Shown: positions 1 through 9,705 of the stretch, piece after piece
Position numbering within the stretch: the stretch's first letter is position 1
Layout: each line of letters starts with the position of its first letter
Origin: JALYXI01 sp963795835
Lineage (GTDB): Bacteria; Acidobacteriota; Terriglobia; Bryobacterales; Bryobacteraceae
Reading direction: 5' to 3'
Assembly: GCA_963795835.1 (NCBI GenBank)
Contig: CAWCJC010000006.1
Location: 1 to 64,000, forward strand
Length of the DNA stretch: 64,000 nucleotides
Made by a program: the position numbers and the translations under genes
Notes under the pieces: model-generated
Database searches by the model: none
Told to the model about the DNA's origin: nothing
The model's input: the letters and a program-made list of their open reading frames with translations, nothing else

Positions 1-2629
1 CTCACTCTCCAGTCGCCAATAGAGGTTACTGTGATGAAAATTTGGATCCGGGGGAATCAGCGCCATCGAGGGCAGCCCCGTATCTACAAAGGTGGCTGCA
101 ATGGGTATCGAGGACGCGATCCGATTCAGTTGTATAGGCGATGAACCACGATAAACATGGAAAGAAACAGAATTAGCTGAAAAACTAAGATCGGTAAGCG
201 AAACAGCATAAGTTAGAGATGTCTCCGGGGTTATGGCGCGAATGGTAAACGAGAGCGCCCCTTCATTTCCATCGCTATCCAACGCGCTTACTGCATAGTA
301 ATAAACACGGTTCCCTGGTAAGCCAGCCGTATTTTGCACGTACTCCGCTTTCAGACTCACTATGGGTATAGAAGGCGTTTGACTGGCTATCGCCGGAGGT
401 GTTTCGATTCCGACTGTTAAGAGAACAGCCGCGGTCCCGTCCTGAGCGGTAACCGAGGTTTCTTCTACGGAAAAATACAGTAAGCCAGACTGATCCATGA
501 CTACGCCGGAGAGTGGCCGCGGCAAGCCAAGGTTAGCTCCGGGCAGCCTCCGACCAGTTCCGAAACTATCGACGACAACATCGGAATACCAAGCGTCATC
601 GTGAAGTTGAGCCGTGATGGTTACCGTGCGAAAGTTCTGTCCAGGCGCTATTTTGGTTACTCGAAAAGGCTGGCGTTCAAAGCCCTCCTTGACGTAGGTG
701 AGCGCAATGATGTCGCCGGGGGCAATGCCCAGGGCCTTTACGCTTGTTTGAAACTCTATCTGGAGATTTCCTTCAATCGACTTCAGGAGGAGAAACTGTA
801 GAGTTCTGGCTGCCTGATTGTAGTTCGGAAGGCCCAGGACTGCCGGCGTACTGTTGATCTCTTGCCCCGCAGCAGCGATATCTTCTGGGTCGCTGAGGGA
901 GAAAGAATCCTGCTGGTATTCATTGAAAGAATCCTGAAATTCAACCGAGAAACGGTTGGGGGTGTCGGAAGTACTTCTACAGGTAAGGCGTAGACTCGAC
1001 GTTCCATCTGTGTTGCGCAAAATTCCCGACGTGCCCTGGGTTCCGTCTCCGAACTCGTAAGCCGGCCAGCCGCCGTCTAACTGCTGGCCGGCATTCGTGA
1101 AGGTACTCTTATTAGGTTGCTGCAACGCTGTAGTGTTTTCGTTTCGAAGTTGAAGTAACCCTGCCGTTCCGAACGTGAGGAACAAACGTGATGCGTTACG
1201 GATACCTCGAAGGACATCGCCGGCACTTCTTCGGCTTTTTAAAACCAGGTTGCATTGAAATCTGGGGATCTGAACGGCATTGCCGTTTAGGTCTGTCGCG
1301 GAAATGAGTTCGGCGCAATAGCCTGCCGCTGAGGCGAAGCTGGCTAGATCGACCTCTTCCGGATTCCAGCCATTTCTGAGGAGAACGTCGAGGATAACCC
1401 AGGCCGGATTGTTGCTAAATGCTTTCGGCAATAACTGCCCGCTAACGTCATAACGGGCCAATTTTACTCCGTCTGCCAAAACCTTGATTTGCGGAAGTGA
1501 CGTCCCATCACTGATCCGGTTGGGGACCACAACGGATAACAGGGCTAAGCCGCCGTAGGGATCGCCCAATGGCCGGCCGCTGGCGTCGGTAAAGTCAAGA
1601 TTAAAAGCGCCGGACCGCCCTCCTAAGGTAACGACGTTGAACCATCCGGTTCCGGTCATATTCTTGCCGGTCCGGCCAAGCGGAATCTCCACGTCGTTAA
1701 CAAGGACCGTATAGACGCTTTGCATTTCGCCCACGCCGAGCAGCACTTCGATACGCGTCAAGTTTCCGTCGTTCCGCGCGAACACGATCCCCGGTGTGTA
1801 CCACGCGGTTCCGTAGAGTACCGGTATAAAATCGTTGTAACGGGTTTCATTGATCGCGACCGGAGAGAGATGAGTACCTTTTTCGCCCGCGCTTCTGACG
1901 GTGATGACGGACGGCACAAATTCAATCCCGCTAAAACGGGCAGTCACTTGGCCCCGCGAATCTTTGTTAAACATACCCCGGCGCTTCGCAACTGGCGCGC
2001 GTAAAGGAACAACTTGTAAAGGCTTGCCCCCCGTTTAGGTTGCCGACGCCGCCTGGGATGTCGGCAGAGTAACCACAGGGATAAAAGCGCGAACGCTCTC
2101 CCGACGCCCCACCTGAGACAGCCTCGGTACGCTCCTTTAAAGTGGTTGGGAAATCCCAGGCGCAACGGCGCTGTATGCGTAGTGCTGGCAGCACGACCCG
2201 TTGGGCGGACAGCCGGTTGACAGCAGTAACGCGAAGGGTGGACTCCGTAATCAGCTCGGGCGAGTTGAAAGTTCCTTGAAACAGAACCATGGGACTGGTA
2301 ACGGCTGTCTTACTGACCAAATCGTAAAACACAAAGGAACAAGTTAGCTTGGCTCCCTTGAAACCAATAGATCTCTCCAATTCCGACAGAATGGAATCCG
2401 CGTTGGCAAGCTCGAGCGTTATCTTTGGGATCGTGTCTACACCCTGATCCGAAGCTGTCTGAACCTCAAAGAGATTATTTCTGCAGACACGCGACTCATA
2501 GTTCTTTGTTTGTACCTTTACGTTCTGAGTGCACCAAGAATGTTGGCTACCATCGTTCATTGTGCAATCGAACAGGAGGAGCGGTGTAGGGGTAACCTCG
2601 CCTTCTTTCAGCTGGAGAAATGTCTGCAT
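1..2629 (-). CDS. Phage/GTA-type tail hub-tip protein, 3' end cut by window edge
   Basis: The reading frame is open from about 1980 to position 1 without a stop (about 660 codons), and a second frame covers 1967-2629. A single-base indel near 1980 separates them: the first frame ends in CSFTRASCEAPGYV, the other continues EARGMFNKDSRGQV. The first ~220 residues contain four spaced cysteines (CAWDF, YPCGYS, SCSFTRASC) like the C4 iron-sulfur site of lambda gpL and GTA hub proteins. The remainder looks like a gpJ-like tail-tip polypeptide with late beta-rich, fibronectin-like repeats (YYYAVSALDSDGNEG). ATG at 2629 lies just after the stop of the upstream tail gene. The tail-hub role is inferred from position and the Cys pattern; host recognition is likely. 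Confidence 0.7.
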
Positions 2630-2634
2630 ATGAA

Positions 2635-3403
2635 TCAGAACCGCGTTGTCAATCGCACTGAACAGGAAAAGTTGTCGACACCGACCGCGTCGATTGAGAG
2701 ACTATCTTGATCAAATCGAGTCTGGGGCAGGATGCCGCTCTTGGCCTGGGTTGCTGTATATGCGGTTGGCGCTGGCTGAGAAGAAACTGTGAGGCGTGAT
2801 ATTTGTGCTTCTGTCTCGCCAACTGAGATTGTGACCAGTTTCGTCTCGGCGTCGCCGGTACCGGCCTCAGTTAAAAAGTATCTTTTCCAGTTATTAGTTA
2901 AAGCATAGGTTTGGGCAACGCTGTCGACCGAAAGCGTAAGTGTTGCCGACTGATTCGCGCGGGCGAACACGCCCACACAAATCAGGGCGGCTGCCGGGCA
3001 GGGCAGAGATTGAGAGATCTTTCCGGGGTTGCCCGGTGAGCCCGAAAACTGAAATCCGGTGTATCCGGATGCGTCTATTTTCGAACGTCGAAAGCGATGC
3101 CGATTTGTCCCATATCGGCTGACTGAGATCTTCGCTCCATGATAAGAGATTCGAAAAGGGATCGAGGAAAGTGAAAGGGACCGCTCGGCCGGATGTTTTT
3201 CGAAAGAACGAGCTCAGGGAGTCGCACTCCTGCTGACTCAAATGCGTGTAATTTAGTGTCCAACTCAAATCGGCTGGATTTGTTGCGCCAGAGCGGTATC
3301 GAGACCCATCTTCCTGAAGGTTCGTGACATTTGAGAGGGCGTAGGATTTGCGTAGGGGATATTGTGCGATTGCACCCGAGAGAAGCTGTGGGAAGAGTAG
3401 CAT
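2635..3403 (-). CDS. Distal-tail-like protein with C-terminal beta-sandwich-like region (frameshifted)
   Basis: Two overlapping frames (3403 to about 3070, then 2976 to 2635) join into one protein of about 255 residues. The N-terminal half (MLLFPQLLSGAIAQYPL, LSQQECDSLSSFF, PFTFLDPFSN) resembles DUF2460-type distal tail proteins. The C-terminal half (NQSATLTLSVDSVAQTYALT) looks like a carbohydrate-binding-module beta sandwich. Its ATG at 3403 overlaps the stop of the preceding gene (TAATG), which suggests translational coupling. It shares the F(T)xxDPxxxxL motif with the gene just upstream, so the two may be tandem duplicates. Family assignment is by eye; the tail location is inferred from neighbours. 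Confidence 0.6.
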
Positions 3404-3766
3404 TAGGTTTGTACACGTCCTTCCACGATCGTGAACACTACAGAAGACCTGTTTTGTTCCACCGAGTAACTCTCCAGCACGTCATCTTGAAAGAAACAGG
3501 TAGGGTAAAGAGTGCCGTCCCAGGGGTCAGTAAACTGAAAGGGGTTGTTACTTCCGTCTACAAGCGCGAAAAACGTGGTGAGTTACGGCCAATTCGTTGT
3601 CAGGCAATAGAGCCGGTTTGGCACGCCAACGGTTGAGTGCGGCTGCAATTGGATAGCGTTGCTCACCTCCGCCAAGAAATCGTGCTATTTGCGTTGAGAA
3701 TGTAACCTGTTTTGTTGTTGGATACTGAAAGACCAGACGAGATACCGCATCGGGGAAGATAAACAT
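3403..3766 (-). CDS. Small distal-tail-like protein (frameshifted)
   Basis: About 121 residues, beginning MFIFPDAVSRLVFQYP and ending VVFTIVEGRVQT. A frameshift near 3590 separates the first part (ending in LAVTHHVF) from the true continuation TFFALVDGSNNPFQFTDPWDG. The compact N-terminal beta-strand pattern and the FQFTDPWDG loop match the general look of phage distal tail proteins, and it sits between the tape measure and another distal-tail-like gene. The ATG at 3766 follows the tape-measure stop at 3769 directly. The exact family is unresolved. Confidence 0.55.
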
Positions 3767-3768
3767 GG

Positions 3769-4567
3769 TTACAGGTCGTTGACGACATCGTTGATCGAAT
3801 GCATATTCAACATGGCCTCTCTTACCGCCTGGGCAATGTCGTGGCTCCTGTCGAGAAACGATCGGCTGTCCATGGCTTGAATATTGACCGTGACATGAGT
3901 TGAGCCCTGTGCGGAATCCGGTTGCAAGCGCTTTCTCCGAAATACCCGCCGGGGCACTTCCTGTGCCTTGTTGCACCGTTGAGCCGTCGCCCATCGTTCC
4001 ACGGGCTGTTGCAACCAAAGACGAATAGTCGGGGATAGGCGACAGGGCCGATAGAGCAGTCCGGGGGTTTCCGAATTGATCGTAACTAGCGCGCTCAATC
4101 GTCGTTCCGCCCGCGCTACCGTCGTTGACTGTGTTGTCAAAATTGAGGGGACCCGGAGGGATGTAGCGGGTTAATGGCTGTTGCCGTGGGGTGTTGGAAC
4201 CTCCTCCAAATAAACTTAGAAGGCCAGAAACCAAAGGCAAGGCGGTGAATCCGCTCAGCAGCCCGCCGGACGCCTTGCTCACTGCGGAAAGAGCTTGGGT
4301 GGCTTCCTTAGCGGCGGTGTTTGTAGAGATAGCGGTGGTGTTGGCTCTGGTTTCTGATACCTGAGTTTCCGTAACCGTCCGAAGCCGTTCCAGGTTCTTC
4401 GATACGGCATCGAAAACCTCTGTTGCGGCACCCCCCACGGGCACTCCAATCGGATTTGCCGCGTTCTGAATACTCTCGGCTGCGGGTGCCGACGTGAGCG
4501 GCGTCAGCTTGGAAAAGACCTGCCCAAGTATACTGGCACTGCTGCTGGCCGCACTTTCGTGTGGCAA
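3769..4567 (-). CDS. Short tail tape-measure-like protein (frameshifted)
   Basis: About 266 residues. The Ala/Ser/Thr-rich body has a helical stretch (ISTNTAAKEATQALSAVSKA), a hydrophobic Gly/Leu segment (GGLLSGFTALPLVSGLLSLFGGG), and a C-terminus with VTVNIQAMDSRSFLDRS followed by AQAVREAMLN, typical of tape-measure C-terminal ends in small siphoviruses and gene transfer agents. It follows the tail-assembly chaperone and precedes the distal-tail genes, the standard location. A frameshift near 3900 separates body and C-terminus. The start is unclear: a TTG at 4567 is the best candidate because longer versions overlap the upstream gene. The length would specify a very short tail, if the usual length rule applies. 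Confidence 0.6.
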
Positions 4568-4577
4568 GTGAAGCTGT

Positions 4578-4957
4578 CTACTCGCGAGTCCCGCTTCGCG
4601 GCCGAGAAATATTGTGCGCACTAGTTTGTTTCGCATATTGTGCTTCTTGAAAGAGCTCCTGTTCCAAAATTTGGAAAGCATCGATTTGCTTAGCCGTAAG
4701 AAGATCTTGCGGAAGATAGCCCCCGCGCCAGGCTGAATACTCCTCTAGCCAGCCCAAGCTTTGCGCTGAAATAAGCCATTTCGGGCACTGGTTCGCCTGG
4801 ACTTCTCTGCGGATCCAGATTGGCCGTGATTCAGTAAGTTGGGACTCAGGAACCCAACCGCATCTTCGGGTCACTTCCAAATGTTGCTTGCGGCATTCGT
4901 CGCAATCCCAGCCGCGCGGTGCTGCGATATGAAAATGGAAGGCGACAATTAGTTTTT
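4578..4957 (-). CDS. Tail assembly chaperone, -1 frame extension (T part of G-GT)
   Basis: This frame lies -1 relative to the upstream chaperone ORF and joins it at an A AAA AAC heptamer at the upstream stop. Read through, it adds about 124 residues starting KKLIVAFHFHIAAPRGWDCDECRKQH, with a CxxC pair and tryptophan-rich motifs, for a fusion of about 245 residues. In lambda-like phages the equivalent gpG-gpT fusion coats the tape measure during tail assembly. An independent ATG exists at 4982, but its first residues are just the overlap region. The fusion reading is preferred because of the slippery site and gene position. Confidence 0.65.
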
Positions 4958-5314
4958 TCTTTCTTCGTCCGATAAACCGCATTCGGCCCGAACCGCGGCA
5001 ATTGCTTCCAGAACCAGGTCTTCCGGACCTTGTTCGAGAAGGCTCTCCGGAGTCGCGGGAACGCTGTCAATTGACAGTCCACTTACTGCTTCCAAGCCCC
5101 AGGTTACATAGGACCGTTCAATTTCAGCATTTAGAATGTGTGCGTCCATTTTTTCCGCGTCACTCTCGCCGGCGCGAAGGAATTCCAGGCTGCGAGCCAA
5201 CTCACGGACCTGCTGCATCAGTCGCATTCGGCGGTTAAAGGTCATTCGAGCGATCCGAAAAGTTACTCCGTCTCGCAGTTTGGACTTTACGATCACGCTG
5301 CTCTGGTAGTCCAT
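4949..5314 (-). CDS. Tail assembly chaperone, upstream ORF (G part)
   Basis: A protein of 121 residues starting MDYQSSVIVKSKL and ending LSDEERKN. It is mostly helical and charged (MRLMQQVRELARSLEFLRAG), as expected for siphovirus tail chaperones. ATG at 5314 starts one base after the tail tube stop (5318-5316). A longer start at 5341 exists but would overlap the tail tube gene. The last codons carry the slippery heptamer that feeds the -1 extension. Family membership comes from position between tail tube and tape measure plus the frameshift architecture, not from a recognised sequence motif. Confidence 0.65.
   Translation of the reverse strand: MDYQSSVIVKSKLRDGVTFRIARMTFNRRMRLMQQVRELARSLEFLRAGESDAEKMDAHILNAEIERSYVTWGLEAVSGLSIDSVPATPESLLEQGPEDLVLEAIAAVRAECGLSDEERKN
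4952..4958 (-). promoter_or_regulatory. Programmed -1 ribosomal frameshift site (A AAA AAC)
   Basis: On the minus strand the end of the chaperone ORF reads AGA AAA AAC TAA. The heptamer A AAA AAC is in register for simultaneous P- and A-site slippage into the -1 frame, and the zero-frame stop follows at once. The -1 frame is open for another 124 codons. This matches the X XXY YYZ rule for bacterial and phage -1 frameshifting. No downstream pseudoknot was modelled. Confidence 0.7.
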
Positions 5315-5315
5315 A

Positions 5316-6485
5316 TCAGGCAAACGCCACCGCGATTTCATCGTCCAAAGTGCCTTGCGCTCGAGACTCCTTGAATTCCCACCGAAGCCGCCGCTGATCG
5401 TCTAAGAAAGAAGGCAACACGGGCACCACGCTCTTCATATAAACGCCGAATAGCTGCCCTTGCGACATACCCAGCTGAAGCATCGCTTCGATCGGAGACT
5501 GCTGCCGGGCCGCTTGGTAAAGTTCTGAAGTTGCTGAATCAGTCTGCTCGAAAATTGTGAAATCCATCTTCACCGATCGCATCCCCGGTGACGCGATTGT
5601 CGGCAAAGCTGGAGCCAAACTCGCGCGCCGTGAGATCAAGGTCGTTAGCGACGGAGACATTGGCTTCTGTTAGGGTCAGAAATTTCGTCGCGGCTGTTCC
5701 GATCCACGCCTGACCTAGATTACCCGGCACCGCGTTCTGCTGAAAGGTGCTGAGCGGGGGCTCGACGGGAAAAGTCGTCAGTTCGCCATCACCCGGCGCA
5801 AAGCTGGCGCTATCCAGAATATCCCGCGAGGCCCCCTTAAAGGTAAACTCATGGAAGTCACCATTGATGTCTATCGATAGTTCATCAACAACTGACCCGC
5901 ACAAAATGCGTTGAACGGCCGCGCTGGGCGTCCAAAAATCGAAGAGCGTGACGCTCGGCAGTTCTGTCGCGGGAAGATACGTAACCGTCGGGCTGAACGC
6001 CGCGCCTGCTGCTGGAGTCTTGGTAAAAGGGGCATTAAGAAGAACGGTACTTGAGTCCACCAAGGCCGAAACGAAACGAATCTCTCCGCCAAAGCCGATT
6101 GCCTGGTTTACCACCAGCCCATGGGCCCCGGAGAAACTCACCTGGCCGGCGTTCAGGGAAGTGCCCGCAATTCCGCCGGGGTGAATTAGAGGTTCGGCGC
6201 CAAGAGCCGATTCGAAAAAGGGCCCTGGTCCGGGTCCGTCGTTCGGCTGTCCAAGAGGATAGATAGGTTTTCACCTGAAAATTGGTCGTCTTTCGTCCGC
6301 CGCGTAGGCATTCCAGCATAGGTTCTGCTCCCGGTTTTGTCCTTTCGTTGCGCGAGATCCAGCTTCTGCCGCGCAGTGAGTTGCACCGCTGCAAAGCGAT
6401 TCGAGCGGGAAATCTCTGGAACCTTTCCGTAACTGTCCTCCACCGCAACATAAAACCGATTTGCATTTGACGATATGTATGCCAA
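5316..6485 (-). CDS. Major tail tube-like protein (frameshifted)
   Basis: Three frame segments join into about 390 residues: MAYISSNANRFYVAVEDSYG, then VSFSGAHGLVVNQAIGFGGE, then MDFTIFEQTDSATSELYQAA, with indels near 6210 and 5600. The N-terminal MAYISS...VAVE pattern, internal beta-strand-rich repeats (FDFWTPSAAVQRILCGSVVDELSI) and position just before the chaperone are typical of siphoviral tail tube proteins. It is longer than common tail tube proteins, so an extra surface domain is plausible. The stop at 5316 is followed immediately by the chaperone start. Confidence 0.6.
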
Positions 6486-6502
6486 TGTCTTACTCCTTGT
6501 TC

Positions 6503-6992
6503 TTACTCACTTACGCTAACTTCGAAACTTATTTTGGCCGACTGGAGAAAGTGCTTTCCGCCTTCTCGAACCGCTGAAAAGACCACTTCGTACCCGCCGT
6601 TGAAAGAAACGCCGGGGAACCATTCGCCGCGCATTGTGTCCAGCACACTGCAAATTACATCCGCGTAAATCAGTGTGCTGTCCAATCGCTTCCACCCGGT
6701 CCGAGGAATTTCGAATCTCCACTGAAAGCCGGGCGAGGCCTGAAAAGACCCGGAACTTTTCCACCAGCGTATTACTCAGCTTGTCGCAATAGACAAGCAC
6801 AGATGGATATAGAGCCTGGTTTGACTTCTCCAGTAGGTCTGCCGCTATATTCCTTACCGTGTAAATGGCGAATGTTTTGTGGCCGCCTGGCTGTCCAGCT
6901 TTCGAATCTCGCTCAACGCGGCATTGACACCGGTTTCCGATTCAAGCTGCCGTGCAAGGAATGCTGTGATTTTCCTGCTGATGGTTCGTCAT
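6503..6992 (-). CDS. Head-tail connector/tail completion-type protein (frameshifted)
   Basis: About 163 residues when frames are joined: MTNHQQ, ITAFLARQLESETGVNAAL, TFAIYTVRNIAADLLEKSN, then LDSTLIYADVICSVLDTM and GYEVVFSAVREGGKHFLQ. Indels are inferred near 6965, 6880 and 6690. The ATG at 6992 abuts the stop of the upstream gene (TAA then ATG). Genes of this size between coat and tail tube usually encode neck or tail-terminator proteins. No family is recognised with certainty, so the role is inferred from order. Confidence 0.5.
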
Positions 6993-7767
6993 TTAACCCC
7001 TTTGTAGAAATCGGTTAAGCGGCCAATGTTGATCTGGAAGTTGGCCCGCAGGAATACCGATTCCGCTTGTTAAAGCGAGGGACGGGAGATAACACCAATC
7101 CGACCCGGGCATTAGCGGCTGATCGTTCTGCTTGAACATCTGTTCCGGTGCGGCTCCGGCATAAAGATTCCATCCGGTTATGCTGGGATCGATTGGGAGA
7201 GACAAGGTGAGGTCCGCTGCATTGCCGTCCGACACGTCTACCGTTAGAAGGGAAGATCCATCTGACTCCTGTGAAAACTGATTCAGGACGCTTACCGAAA
7301 AGTAGTACGTTCCGCCGACCTCGGACGCTGGAACCAGCGCTGCTTGCGGTGGCGATGGCCGGCGAACAGGATGTGACGTAAGTCCCAGCCCATATTCCAC
7401 TAAGTTGCGGCGAGACCGAACCGACAGGATGGAATACTCCTCGGCTCGTGCGCGATGCCGGTCGTTTAATTGGCTATAGTATGCATCCCTATAGATAAGA
7501 GCTAAGAGACTCGTAAACCTGCCACACCTTCAAACTCTTTGACCAAACAACGTTGTCGATTCCCCTGTGTGTCACCCAAAGCCATTGCTCAGAGCAGAAC
7601 TCACTTCGCCGGATGAGTCTTTGCAATTCGAGATGCATTTCCTCATGTGCGAGCAGAATCTTGGTTGTTAGATTAATTCCTTCAGCAACTGAAACATCAA
7701 GGACGTTAGAGTCGTATTGCGCCAACAGGTCGACCGTGACAATCGGGCCATCCACAAAGAGCGCCAT
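6993..7767 (-). CDS. Phage structural protein of unknown function (frameshifted)
   Basis: About 258 residues in two frames joined near 7490. The N-terminal part (MALFVDGPIVTVDLLAQYDS) is helical with a conserved-looking WLWVTHRGIDNVVWSKSLKVW segment. The C-terminal part (GGTYYFSVSVLNQFSQESDG, GWNLYAGAAPEQMFKQ) looks like a fibronectin-like beta domain. It lies just after a small capsid-proximal gene and overlaps no other gene. A head-tail adaptor or decoration role would fit the location, but this is a guess. Confidence 0.5.
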
Positions 7768-8082
7768 TCATTCATCCTTCGCCGGTCTCGCCTGATGTTT
7801 CCGGGGCGGCACCATAACAAACTGGACACGGTTCATGTGTTCTTGTTCCTCGCGCTCGCGCTTTCGGCGAATGTTTTCGCTGTGGAACTCAGCTGCCTCC
7901 TCGGCGTCTGCCAGTCTGGCCCGTCCTTCAGCAATCTGCTTCGCGGCCACTTGTCGGCTGGTTTCGGTCAGAATGCCGCCCTTGCCGCCGTCCGGTGTTG
8001 GAAAGCTGACGACCACCACGTAAGGGTCGACCAGTGTGCTCTCAACTTCCTGAATCTTTCTGTAATAAATCCGTAGGTCCAC
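7768..8082 (-). CDS. Small hypothetical virion-cluster protein
   Basis: 104 residues from a GTG at 8082 (MDLRIYYRKIQEVESTLVDP), preceded by GGGAG about six bases upstream. Longer starts up to 8154 would run through the intrinsic terminator after the coat gene and are rejected. The middle is Ala/Glu/Arg-rich and probably helical (EGRARLADAEEAAEFHSENI), and the C-terminus is basic (MVPPRKHQARPAKDE). No family recognised. The following gene starts at 7767, immediately after its stop. Confidence 0.6.
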   Translation of the reverse strand: MDLRIYYRKIQEVESTLVDPYVVVVSFPTPDGGKGGILTETSRQVAAKQIAEGRARLADAEEAAEFHSENIRRKREREEQEHMNRVQFVMVPPRKHQARPAKDE

Positions 8083-8096
8083 GTTGAGTTCTCCCA

Positions 8097-8130
8097 AAAG
8101 AAAAGGGGCCCGCGATGTTTCGCGAGCCCC
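8097..8130 (-). terminator. Intrinsic terminator after the coat gene
   Basis: On the minus strand a 10-bp stem (GGGGCTCGCG paired with CGCGGGCCCC, one G-T pair) with a six-base loop is followed by TTTTCTTTT. It lies 27 bases after the coat stop and before the next start. Partial termination here would raise coat expression relative to downstream genes. Confidence 0.8.
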
Positions 8131-8157
8131 TTCTGAGCAGACCGTAGCCTGCATTGA

Positions 8158-9071
8158 CTAACAGGTAACCTGTACTCCGAAGCTGTTCCGCAGAACGGCT
8201 GCTCCATAAAGCACGTCCACGGTAAACTGCTGAGCCAGGGTGTTCGGCTGATAGCTCATCGTGACGCGCATCCCGAAGCTGCCCAACTCCGCGTATTCAG
8301 CGATTGCGCCCGTCCCGGGCAGCGGCTGTGGCAGGCGCCGCACCACCAAACCTAAGCCGTTCTTCGCAAACGCAAGATTATGGGTGGCGCCAGGAGCGCT
8401 GCCGGTCTTCGCAACAAACTGTGAGCGGAAGACGAAGAAGTCTTTGATTTTCCCGATCGTACCGTCGACCAATGAGTCGCAATCCCGCTTCGCCAGCCGT
8501 TTGATATTCGCTGAACCGCGGGATCTGGCGGAGTTGCGAGTAAGTGTTCGCATCCACAACCAGATACTTCGGCTCGCTCGCCGGGAGCTTGGCCGCGAAC
8601 AACGCAGTTTCCGCGGAATCCAGCAATGCTTCTGTAATTGGCGTGCCGGGCGTACCCACTGGGCTATTTGCGGTGAAACCGGCGTACAGAGCCGAGTAAG
8701 TCGCTTTCGATCCTTTCCGCGATGGCGACCACCGCCGGTTCCATATAAACCTTCAGCAGGTCCGGAACCGCCAGCACCTTCGTGATGTCCGGAATCTGGA
8801 ATGTTGCCTCCGCATGGGTATTGAGCACAATTTGTGCATTTCCCAAGCTTGGGTTCTGAGTCTGAACCGTGCCACCCTCGGCGATGTTGTTTGCCACCAA
8901 TGTCGGCGGAATCGGGACGTTGACAGTGTCGCCAGCCTGGGCCAGTGTCGGTTCATAGTCCCGATTGACCAGGTTGCCCATAACAAGGTTTCCCACAAGC
9001 GCCGGTAGAGCATCGGCGGCTACAAGTTTCACAATCGCGTTCGCTACGTTAGTTGAAGTAATAATTGGCAT
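8158..9071 (-). CDS. Major capsid (P22-type coat) protein (frameshifted)
   Basis: Joined frames give about 303 residues: MPIITSTNVANAIVKLVAAD, later YAGFTANSPVGTPGTPITEA, and KIKDFFVFRSQFVAKTG to NSFGVQVTC. Indels are inferred near 8690 and 8480. The N-terminal ANAIVKLVAADALPALVGNL segment, VNVPIPPTL loop and PDLLKVYMEPAVVAIAERIESDLL helix match the P22 coat-like HK97-fold family in small siphoviruses. It follows the scaffold gene and precedes a strong terminator, the usual coat arrangement. No delta domain or fused protease is seen. Confidence 0.75.
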
Positions 9072-9123
9072 ATCTCTCCTGTTTCTGTTCTGTTGTCTTG
9101 ATTGCTGCTCGTCAGCGCCGATC

Positions 9124-9690
9124 CTAGACGCTTCTTAGCGTCTGAGAAGCAACTCGCAAGATTTCCTGCCGCACTCTGTCCAACTCCGCCTTATCCATTG
9201 CCGGGCTGATTTTATCGATATCCACTGTCGCCGCGTTCTGCGCGGCTGCCTTCTGGTTTGCCGTCACTCCGGAACCTCCGGCAATTCGTGCCGGCAGAAA
9301 TTCCGGATTTTCATGTACGAAGCTCGCAAGGTACTCCTTCGCAGGCACTTCGCCGCTGTCGCTTTTTGCAACAAGCCGTCCGTCCTCAGCTCGGTAAATC
9401 CCATCCTGCACCGCGCGAAATGCCAGATCGACTTTCGCGACCCCAAGCTTCTGCAGCTCTGTCCGAATTGCCGATGTTCGTTCCGCTTCTTCCGCGCTCT
9501 TTCGATTTCGCTGGCTCTCTTCCACAACTTCATTCAGGCGCTTCTCCAACTGTTCTCGCTGCCGCCGCTCTTCCTGTAGCTCAGCTTTGTATGCAGGTTC
9601 TTTCTTCGAGACATCCTGCCGCATGTACTCCTGAACGGCCCGCTGCACAATCGCTTCGACGTCCATCCCGTTCTTTGCTGTTTCGTCCAC
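9124..9690 (-). CDS. Capsid scaffolding-like protein
   Basis: 188 residues, intact, from a GTG at 9690 behind AGGAGG. The sequence is highly charged with a long predicted coiled coil (about residues 30-75: KAELQEERRQREQLEKRLNE), then a region ending in a helix DKAELDRVRQEILRVASQTL. This composition and position between portal and coat are typical of scaffolding proteins. No protease motif is visible. It is one of the few genes in the cluster without a frameshift. Confidence 0.65.
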   Translation of the reverse strand: MDETAKNGMDVEAIVQRAVQEYMRQDVSKKEPAYKAELQEERRQREQLEKRLNEVVEESQRNRKSAEEAERTSAIRTELQKLGVAKVDLAFRAVQDGIYRAEDGRLVAKSDSGEVPAKEYLASFVHENPEFLPARIAGGSGVTANQKAAAQNAATVDIDKISPAMDKAELDRVRQEILRVASQTLRSV

Positions 9691-9705
9691 TCTTCCTCCT
9701 GTTTC

